Assembly: GCA_021030915.1 (NCBI GenBank)
Contig: JAGEMR010000225.1
Span: 1 to 27,637 of the forward strand
Direction of reading: 5' to 3'
DNA length: 27,637 nt
Source of the DNA: Astrothelium macrocarpum
Taxonomy: Eukaryota > Ascomycota > Dothideomycetes > Trypetheliales > Trypetheliaceae
The notes beneath the pieces were generated by a model. That model was given only the letters and a program-made list of their open reading frames with translations, was not told the DNA's origin and searched no databases. Made by a program: the position numbers and the translations under genes. This document shows positions 19,975 to 27,637 of this stretch, piece after piece (positions within the stretch are counted from its first letter, which is position 1; every line of letters begins with the position of its first letter).

Positions 19975-21113
19975 ATGCTAAGGCAACTGAGTTCTGCTCG
20001 TCTTTCGCTCTCCAATCATTCTGTTCTACCACGTCCTCAAAAAATGGATCCTCCATCTTGGCACACTCCATTGCTCCCTTCGCCTTTTACATTAGATGAC
20101 AAAGTCGTTCAAAGTCAGCCATCAGTTCTCCTGGACATGAATATGAAACGTAGAGTGGAAGAGTGGTTTGAGGCCGGTTCTGAAGAGAACGAAAATGAAC
20201 AGGCCCAGAAGTATACGGCGCCCAAGCGTAATACGGTAACAGAAACGATCAAGCGGTGCATGAAAAGGTAAGAGTCAAGACTGCATCTTGGAAATTTTCC
20301 TTTCCAAGCTAATTGACCTAATGTAACAGTATTCATAGGATCTCCACGATTGGAGAAGACCAAAAACGCCTCGGTATAGACACAACCAAAGACCTGCCAG
20401 CTCAGCTTGAAGGAGACGCTGGCATGCACTCTTCCTCGTTTCTCAAGGACTTTACTGGTATTCAGCAAAAGACCGGGATCGATAATGAAGACACGATTGT
20501 CACCAACGAAAGCCTTGACTCTTGCACATCAGTCAATACTCAATCTTTGCCAGCCACCGTCATCGAAGGTCCAGCAAATGAGGCGACCCCCAAAGGTCAA
20601 TCAATCAAGACTACAATCCTTGAAGAACAGGATATCACTGACTGCGTCCATATCCGGGAGACACGAATCACTGCAACCGACACGCTCCTCGCCTCTCTCA
20701 CCACTATTAATAACAACCTCTTCCTCTCTCGCACTAAAGCTTCCGCTCCACAAACCAAGCAACCCCCAATGCCTACGATCGACGAAGAAGACTCACCAGA
20801 GGAATTCTACGACCCCGACCCACGCGACCACTTTGCCCCCTCGACTACGATCTCCCGTCCTATTCCGGCATCATCCCCTGCGGGCCACCCCATCGAAAAC
20901 AGCCAGCAGAATCTCTCAAGCCAAACGTATGCACCGCTTGCAGAGTTATTGCCGCCGACCGAGCCACTGCCACACCCGCGCGTATGGATGGTCAAAAGGG
21001 GAGTTGAGTTTGGACGGAAGAACGCGTGGAGTGTGCGGTACTGGCGAGCGGAGAGAAGTTCATTGGGGGCGGAGTGGCGGGTTGGAGGAGAGGGCGAGGA
21101 AGTGCTGTTGTAG
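19975..21113 (+). CDS. hypothetical protein, two exons
   Basis: Exon 1 (19975-20267) and exon 2 (20330-21113) splice into a 358-residue protein. The 62-nt intron has donor GTAAGA, GCTAAT as a candidate branch site and acceptor CAG. The joined frame passes through MKSIHRISTIGEDQKRLG without a stop. I do not recognise the family. The N-terminal third is Ser/Pro-rich with a short charged helix-like stretch (MKRRVEEWFEAGSEENENE). The middle is acidic, Thr/Ser-rich and apparently disordered, and the C-terminus has an aromatic/basic block (RVWMVKRGVEFGRKNAWSVRYW). There is no signal peptide or membrane segment. A nuclear or cytosolic regulatory protein would fit, but this is a guess. An internal ATG at 20044 is an alternative start. 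The 3' end lies 136 bp from pogo-C. Confidence 0.62.
20268..20329 (+). other. spliceosomal intron of the hypothetical gene
   Basis: A 62-nt intron with GTAAGA donor and ACAG acceptor. It joins two frames that otherwise end or begin abruptly at this point. Confidence 0.75.
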
Positions 21114-21249
21114 CAGGGGTTAGTGGAGAGCACTAGAGAATAGCTGGGGGTAGCTCGGTTTAAAATGTGAGAGGATAAGGTATAGATATGGGCCTGTTGG
21201 ACAGGGCGGAGGACGTGCTATCGGATTGGAAGAACTAATTCCCGATCTA

Positions 21250-22992
21250 GGAGTTTTCACGTGATCGTGCACGCTACGGCACCGTGCACGCTCACCACCA
21301 CCAAAATTGATCAAGTTCAAATGCGTATATCTCCATTAATATGTAATCAATTGAGTTCGCTTTTGAAATTTTGAATTTACAGGAAATTTCTAATATCATT
21401 AAAATTATAAAAGAATATAGAATAAATCGTTTCATATTATTACGCCGCTGGTGAAAGAAAACCGTTTCAATTAAAATAATTAATAAAAATAAAAATCTAT
21501 TTAACGATCAGATGAAAAAAATTCTCATAAATGAGATCAATAAATTTTCTGATTTAAGAATTCTTTTTATATCAATAATGATATATATATTTACGTCTAA
21601 TTTATACGAAAAATGGCCTGGAATTAATTGAATTAGATATTTTATTCAAAATTATAGAAATAAAATTATATCAATTTATTTTAAAAATTTCGATATTATC
21701 TGAAAAAAATCAGATAATTAATATAAATTAAAAAAATATTTTAATTTTATAAATAAATCTTTCCATTTTAATAATTATATTAATTAATTTTTAATTTATT
21801 TAGAAAATTAAAAAATATAATATTATATCCGAAAATAATTATAATATGAATGAAAAGGATTTTTTTCAGAATTATATTATTAAAATTAAATATATCATTT
21901 CGATATCAATATTTAAATAAAATTATATTAAAAATTTTTTATAAATGAATAATAAAATATGAATCATATTTATTATAATAATTTATATAAATAATATCTT
22001 TCTTTTATCAATTTTAATCTATTAAAATATCGGAAATCTTTAGAATATATGAATATAAAATTTTAAATCTAATCAATATTAATATTATTTTATTAATACA
22101 TTTTCTAATTTTATAAATAAAGATTTGATATTTAATTAATTAATTAATATTTTTGATAAAATAATTTATAAAAAAATTAAAAATAACAGATATTAGAAAT
22201 TCTTCTAATTAAATGATTATAATAATTATTTAAATTTCAGATTTTTTAATTAAATTATTAAAAATCATATTCTAATAATTATATTTTTATTATATTCAAT
22301 ATATTAATTATAATTTTTAAATATTAATTTATTTAATTTATTGATTATTCAATATTTGTAATATTTAAAAATTTGAATGAAAATTATCAATAGAATTTTT
22401 AATTCTTTTTAATGAAATTTCTTTAATTTATTCTGATCTATTTTTATTGAAATTTTTAATGAATATAATATTATAAATGATTGATCTAAAATGGATTTAA
22501 TATCATTTCATTCAAAATGATATTCGATCAATTGAAATAAATAAATAAATTTAATTCAAATAATTCAAAAGATTTTTTTTTAAATATATTAAAAAATAAT
22601 TAAAAAAGAATAAAATATCTAATTCGTATAAAAATAACTGATATTATCAATTAATAATTATTTCAGAAATATAAAAAAATTATGATAAAAAATGTGATTT
22701 TAAAATATCAATTCATATAAATTAATAAAAATATTATAATTCAGAAAAAACGAAAATTTTATAATAAATTTCTAATTGAAATAATTCGTAATAAAAATGA
22801 ATAAAAAATTTTTTTTTTTAATTTAAAAAAAATTGAATATATTTTAAAATATCAAAAAAAAAAAGAATAAATAAAACAAATTAAATAAATTCGGAAATAA
22901 TTCTAAATTGAATAATAAATTATCAATAAAATTTATAAAAAATAAAAATTTATAAAATGGAAGATTGAATGAAAAAAAAAGCGGTTTGAGAA
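21250..22992 (+). mobile_element. pogo-C: 5' part of a pogo-like transposon, interrupted by a Ty3/gypsy LTR
   Basis: After a TA at 21248-21249 comes a G+C-rich TIR-like end (21250 to about 21303, GGAGTTTTCACGTGATCG..., two CGTGCACGCT motifs, CACCACCACC). An A+T-rich interior encodes a pogo-type transposase relic on the plus strand. The distance from element start to the relic's ATG (91 bp) matches pogo-A (92) and pogo-B (95). The element stops after 1743 bp, inside the Lys-rich region that precedes the transposase C-terminus, exactly where an LTR starts. Its last 430 bp or so and right TIR are therefore expected beyond the retrotransposon, outside the window. Confidence 0.75.
21341..22992 (+). 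pseudogene. pogo-like transposase relic (pogo-C), 3'-truncated by insertion
   Basis: ATG at 21341 is followed at once by TAA (a CAA-to-TAA change would explain it), then SIEFAFEILNLQEIS, matching the opening of the pogo-B relic. The YNMDEKGF-type block reads NMNEKDF (21843-21863) with the first catalytic D changed to N. A PPHSTHRLQPLD-type block can be followed at about 22285-22330 with its final D reading N. Stops are frequent. The C-terminal part is cut off at 22992. Confidence 0.7.
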
Positions 22993-23040
22993 TGTTGTGA
23001 CCACTGAGAGGGCTGTGTACACGTCCGTGTACCCGCCCGA

Positions 23041-23166
23041 CCTCTGGCTCAGAAAGCTCATGCTATAAGCCAGGAGAGCCAACCTCTGGCTCAGAGGGCT
23101 CATGCTATAAGCCAGGAGAGCCAACCCCTGGCTCAGGAGTCTCCTGTTATGAGCCAGGAAATGTTG
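23041..23166. repeat. three 42-bp tandem repeats inside the LTR
   Basis: Units start at 23041, 23083 and 23125 with CCTCTGGCTC or CCCCTGGCTC. Each holds CTGGCTC facing AGCCAG. In the third copy CCTGGCTCA and TGAGCCAGG form a perfect 9-bp inverted repeat, so each unit can fold into a hairpin. They lie just upstream of the TATA-like sequence and may be enhancer or protein-binding units of the LTR. Confidence 0.8.
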
Positions 23167-23168
23167 CA

Positions 23169-23178
23169 AATATATAGG
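23169..23178 (+). promoter_or_regulatory. TATA-like box in the LTR
   Basis: AATATATAGG with TATATA at 23171-23176 follows directly after the 42-bp repeats and precedes a normal-composition stretch. It is the likely core promoter separating U3 from R of the retrotransposon. Confidence 0.5.
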
Positions 23179-23499
23179 AACGCAACGCGACCATTATAGC
23201 CTCGTTGTATTCAAAACCATTCTTTAAACTAGTCTTTGATAATATCTTTAATAGAATTTTGAATTATCAAATCATATCATTTTTTGCTAATTCAGTCCTT
23301 TATCGATTCATTTCAGAAGTCATTTTGATCCCAAATAGATTTGCCCCCAAGGATATCTAGGATCATAATATATTGAATATCCTCAAAATGAGTTAACAAG
23401 AATAATCGTAGAACGGCGATGGGTCATTTCAGTCTAAAGGAATCCAATCCATACCACGATTTGACAGAAAAATCAGAAAATCTGACAATTTTTATGAAG

Positions 23500-25350
23500 A
23501 TCGTTCTAAAATAAAAGATTGGTTCAATATCATTTAATTATATCTTATATTTGAAGATATCGCGATAATCAACCAATTTCTTTTCATAATCATATTTATA
23601 AAAGAAAGAATATTTCATTGGATCCGACCATATTTCATTAGTTATATGACAGGGGCTGGAGATCAGATAACCAATGATATATTTCAAAATTTTGATATAT
23701 TCAAAAAAGAAATTATTAAAATATTTGGAATATCCAATTAATAAATAATAATGAAATAAATAATTCTAAATATCAAATAAAAGACGTCAACGGTAGATTA
23801 TATAATCCGATTCTAGAAATATATTCAATAAATTGAATAAAATGATAAAATATTTTATTTTATATTTTATAAAGGATTTAAGAATAATTTTAAAGATGAA
23901 TTAATATATTATACAGATATCATAGATATTTTATCGTAATTAATAAAGATAGTGATTGAATTAAACGACAAATTATATATGAGAATTCTAAAAAAAAGAG
24001 GAAATCGAAAATTAATTATAGGACGGGGAAATTCATGAATTTAGAATAATGATTATAGCGATCTGATGGATTTTAATTTTATCAAAAAAAGAAAAAAGAA
24101 GAATAATATCCGTCCAAAAAAAGAGTCTAAAAATAAAAAATATTATTTTTATAAAAAAAAAAGGATATTTCGTAAAAAATTACCGATTCAAATTTAATAT
24201 AATATAATAAGAAATCGTAATTATAAAAAAAAAAATCAATATAATTTTAATAAATGATCTGAATAAAAAAATTTTAATCGAAGAAATTATTTAAAAAATA
24301 TCTGATAAAAAAAATGAATGGCAATTCGACTAATAGGACGATGATGGGAAGGATAATCCACTTCCGGTATTAAAAAATATATAAAAAACCCGTGAAAAAA
24401 TACATGAATATATAATACAATCAAATCAGCGAATAATTCGAATCATAAAAGAATATCCAATAATCGAATTTATATTTCAGTAATATATTAGAAAAATATT
24501 AAAATAACCGAATTATGAGAATCATTTTATGATTAGATTATATATAATTTCCAATTATTTAATATATATTATTATAATATAAATTTTCAGAGAATAATTT
24601 GGGATTTTTATAAAATTATTATCAGAAAATTTTGAAATATAAAAAAATATTTCATTTAATATAACCAATCCGGATCATAAATGATTGATTTTATCAGAAG
24701 AATATTAAAATTCTGAATATTAATTATCAGAATATCAAAAATATTAAAAGACGAAAAAAAATATTTGACGAAATCATATCATTAATATATAAAATTCACA
24801 ATATTCTGAATACCGAAAAATATAATGATAATAATATTATAATAAAAATTATAGAAGATATATATATGATCAATAATAAAAGGGTATATTTATAAATGAA
24901 AAAATAAAAAAAATCATATCCATGAATGCGCCATTATTCAAAAAAAATACTGAATATTTCCAAATGGATTTATCAATACAATCCGCCTATAATTATTGGA
25001 TCAGAAATTATTTCCAGAAATAGTTATTTATAAATGAGGAATATTCAGATTATAAAAAAAAAGACTATTATTAATATAATAACGCGGATTGCGAAATCTA
25101 TATAATAAAAAAATTAACACAATATAAATGATAATCATGGAAAAATTATAATCTGACCAATTATTTCATTTATCAATGACAGAAAAAAGAATATATATTA
25201 ATTAATAAATAGTATTATAAAAATAGAAAAATCTGTCTTTATCATAATGATTATGGAATAACGTAATATTCGCCCATATCCATAAGGCAAATTATAATAA
25301 AAGTACATTCGCTATAAGAAAAAGATCTAAATTCTATGTATAAAATGCGC
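23500..25350 (+). pseudogene. gag relic of the Ty3/gypsy element
   Basis: A capsid-like block can be followed at about 23600-23740. It reads KWIRPY-like sequence, then FQNFDIFKKEIIKIFG, the W-x-P-Y and F-x-x-F...F-G pattern of Ty3/gypsy Gag. It is followed by remnants of the RLYNP..EI.. region near 23800. Stops and frame breaks are frequent. A zinc knuckle would be expected near 25220, but I could not confirm its cysteines. Borders are approximate. Confidence 0.6.
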
Positions 25351-25406
25351 ATATAAATCTAAATATTATCCAGATATCCAACCATTTATTATATATCACA
25401 ATAATA

Positions 25407-25679
25407 TTGGAAAAGAAAAAAGGAATTAAGGCGTTAATCGATTCAGAAATAAATAGAAATTTCATATCCAAAAGACTTCAGAAATTATTGGATCTATCAA
25501 TCAAACCAAAAGACCAGAAATACGCAATACGCGTAATAATAGAAGAAAAAATGCCGGGAATTGGTGAAATTTCGGAAGAAATTCGACCAATATTCATAAT
25601 TATCATAGGATATACTGAGGAAATCACGTTCGATATCATTGCCATAGCCAGGCACGATATCATATTAGAATTATCTTAA
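25407..25679 (+). pseudogene. retropepsin (protease) relic of the Ty3/gypsy element
   Basis: A surviving 90-codon open frame carries ALIDSE at 25431-25448, where active retropepsins have D-S/T-G (the G reads E, a single G-to-A change), followed by RNFISKRL. It ends with HDIILELS, matching the D-I-I-L-G block near the end of the protease fold. It is one of the few stop-free stretches of the element. Confidence 0.75.
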
Positions 25680-25899
25680 TTATAATAATATAATCCAATA
25701 ATCAATTAAAAAAACGGAATATTAGAAATGAACGGATATAATTATAAAATTATATCAAGATTTTCATATCCGAATACGATAAAAAATAAGACGGATGATT
25801 ATTTTATATAAATCATTTCGAAAAATAAAATTTTTATTAAAGAAATCTCGGATATAATTGATATTCTAATAGAACAAAAAAGTCAAAAGATTAATAATT

Positions 25900-26640
25900 T
25901 AAAAATAACTCCAATCATTTCTGAAATTCTTTTAAAATATAAAAAATGGACACATTTTTTTAAAAAAGAATTAGATATTAAAATATTATTTAAATACCAA
26001 TTATGGAATCATAAAATAAAATTTCTTATGGAAAAATAATCCATATTCAGACCCATTTATATATTATCCAATAAAAAATTTAAAATATTAAAAGAATATT
26101 TAAATAAAAATTTAAAAAAGGATTTTATTAGAAAATCGGAATCATTTATGGAATATCTAATTCTCTTCATATCAAAAAAAAATGAAAATTTACGATTTTA
26201 TATGAATTATCAATAATTCAATAAAATAATAATTAAAAATCGATATCCATTATCAAATATCATAAAATTATAAAATAGATTTTCAGATATATAATGATTT
26301 ATCAAATTGGATCTATTAGAAACCTATAATCTCATATGAATAAAGAAAGATAAAGAATGGAAGATAATATTTCAAATAAAATATGGATATTTCAAATATT
26401 TTATCATATCATTTGGATTTATAAATATATCAATTAATTATCAAATATTTATTAATGATATATTATGATTATATCTCAATAAATTCGTAATAACGTATTT
26501 AAACGATATTCTTATCTATTCGAAGACCAAAAAAGAATATACATAATACATATAATAAATATTCTAAAAATTGGATAAACGAAATTTACAATTAAAATTA
26601 TCGAAATACGAATTCTAAATCAAAAAAATGAATTTTTTAA
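25900..26640 (+). pseudogene. reverse transcriptase relic of the Ty3/gypsy element
   Basis: Recognisable blocks in order are a palm-start region with YPLSNI-type sequence (about 26240), GYFKYFIISFGF (about 26384-26420), FINDILWLYLNKF, and the active-site box YLNDILIYS (26496-26522). The active-site first D of YxDD reads N (codon AAC at 26502-26504) and the second D is kept. Stops occur between blocks. This and the neighbouring RNase H are the strongest evidence for a Ty3/gypsy polymerase. Confidence 0.85.
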
Positions 26641-26659
26641 ATTATATTATTGGAATAGG

Positions 26660-27300
26660 AATTATATGAATTAATTCAGATAAAATAAAATCAGTTAAAA
26701 ATTGGCCAGAATCAAAAAATATAAAAGATATTCAATTCTTTTTGGAATTCATCAATTATAATAGAAGATTCATCAATAAATATTCCCTCAAAACACAATT
26801 TCTAATAAAACTGATAAAAATAAAAAAAATATTCGTCTTTAAAAAAAATGAAAAAAAAATATTCGAAATATTCAAAAAAGACTATTTACAGAATCCCGTA
26901 TTAAAAATCATCGAATTATCAGAATCAATATAAATTGAAATTGATACATCCGATCTGATAATAGGGGTATATCTGCGCCAACAAATATAAAATGGGAAAT
27001 AACATCCAATAAAATATTATTCAAAAAAATTTTCAGAATCAGAATAAAATTATGACATCTATAATAAAGAATTTTTTATCATAATTGTTATTTTATAATA
27101 TTGGAGAATATACGCTGAAGGATCATTATTTTTGAAAATTTTCATAAATCATAAAAATCTCATCTATTTCATAATAACAAAATAGCTGAATCGATAATAA
27201 ATTAAATAATTAGAATTCTTAAAATAATATAAATTTATCATCAAATATATATCAGAAAAAAATAATTCTAAAACCAATATTTTGAATCGAAAACCGGATT
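26660..27300 (+). pseudogene. RT connection and RNase H relic of the Ty3/gypsy element
   Basis: It starts with SVKNWPESKNIKDIQFFLEF and YNRRFINKYS (the thumb/connection typical of Ty3/gypsy). Then EIDTSDLIIGVYLRQQ (about 26935-26985) marks the RNase H start with its D residues, followed by YDIYNKEFFIIIVIL and YWRIYAEGS (about 27052-27130) and INHKNLIYF, where TDHKNLxYF is expected. The D of the latter reads N. Confidence 0.83.
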
Positions 27301-27439
27301 ATATAATCAAAAAAGTTAAAAATCAGATAATTTTTTAAATTAATCAAAATGATATATTATCAGAAAATTGTAAAAAAATCAATATAATTCTGATCGTTTT
27401 TAAATAAAATTGATAAATAAAATAAAAGATCACGATTTT

Positions 27440-27637
27440 ATTAAAAAGGATCAAAAAAATTATTGAAAAATATTATACCGGATTATTTTATGAATATCCA
27501 AAAATCGTATAAATTATGAAAAATATTTAATAAAATTGTTATTTCAAAAGAATGAAGGAATATATCCAAAATTATATTATTAAATATGAATCATATTAAA
27601 AAAATAAATATAATATATAAATAAAAAAGGGAATAAT
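27440..27637 (+). pseudogene. start of integrase relic (H2C2 zinc domain), cut by window edge
   Basis: A segment reading NCYFKRMKEYIQNYI and KYESYQKNKYN near 27525-27625 matches the HHCC zinc-binding domain that precedes the integrase core, with both cysteines of the C-x-x-C pair reading Y. The catalytic core would lie beyond the window. Confidence 0.6.

Larger units (their letters stand above)
22993..23370 (+). repeat. 5' LTR of the Ty3/gypsy element (378 bp)
   Basis: It begins TGTTGTGAC and ends CATAATA, where the related copy at 71-77 ends CATAACA, so the original was a TG...CA LTR with a short terminal inverted repeat. It contains three 42-bp tandem repeats (23041-23166). The first 200 bp keep normal G+C content while the last 150 bp are A+T-enriched. 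Confidence 0.82.
22993..27637 (+). mobile_element. Ty3/gypsy LTR retrotransposon, hypermutated, continues past the right edge
   Basis: The order 5' LTR, gag, protease, reverse transcriptase, RNase H, integrase zinc domain is visible on the plus strand. This order (RT-RH before IN) identifies Ty3/gypsy. The internal region is A+T-rich with many stops, and catalytic residues are altered. The 3' LTR lies outside the window. The 5 bases before the LTR (GAGAA, 22988-22992) are the predicted target duplication. Confidence 0.88.

Noticed and set aside
23041..23166. CRISPR-like repeat pattern
   Set aside because: The three units are contiguous 42-bp tandem repeats without spacers, inside an LTR of a eukaryotic genome.
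25220..25270. Possible Gag zinc knuckle (K-I-C-L-Y...)
   Set aside because: Only the first cysteine fits. The spacing and remaining ligands could not be recovered by simple transitions.

Overview
The window looks like a filamentous ascomycete (Pezizomycotina) chromosome segment with strong two-compartment structure. The evidence is short spliceosomal introns (62 and 65 nt, GTAAG-type donors), protein families typical of these fungi (secreted kelch protein, GPI-anchored Cys/Ser/Gly protein, PNP-NB-ARC NLR, DHA1-type MFS transporter), pogo/Fot1 and Ty3/gypsy transposons, and blocks of extreme A+T content caused by transition-only hypermutation (RIP or a RIP-like process). I cannot name the species.

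Layout. 1-77 is the 3' tail of an LTR. 78-3640 is a very A+T-rich relic that I could not assign. 3641-3934 is a mixed-composition boundary. 3935-6103 (pogo-A) and 6150-8316 (pogo-B) are two complete but dead pogo-like DNA transposons, each with terminal inverted repeats and a TA target duplication, separated by about 45 bp. 8317-21249 is a normal-GC gene island of about 13 kb. It holds a cupin-like relic, a secreted kelch protein (-), a GPI-anchored protein (-), a PNP-NB-ARC NLR (+), an MFS transporter (-, one intron) and an unrecognised two-exon gene (+). From 21250 a third pogo-like element (pogo-C) begins. It is interrupted at 22993 by the 5' LTR of a Ty3/gypsy element whose decayed gag, protease, reverse transcriptase, RNase H and start of integrase run off the right edge. 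The LTR is of the same family as the tail at 1-77, so one retrotransposon family flanks the island in direct orientation.

The genes of the island do not form an obvious pathway. The NLR is a single intact reading frame: an N-terminal purine-nucleoside-phosphorylase-like domain with its key residues, then an NB-ARC nucleotide-binding core, with no recognisable C-terminal repeat array. This is the composition expected of a fungal intracellular immune or incompatibility receptor. The kelch and GPI proteins are predicted secreted or cell-surface proteins, and the MFS protein is a predicted drug/polyamine-type efflux pump.

The most unusual observation concerns the mutation process. In the A+T-rich blocks the surviving C residues sit mainly in TpC (and CpG) contexts, and related repeat copies differ mainly by ApC->ApT (GpT->ApT on the other strand). 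CpA, the classical RIP target, is retained. This is close to the inverse of the usual RIP substrate preference.
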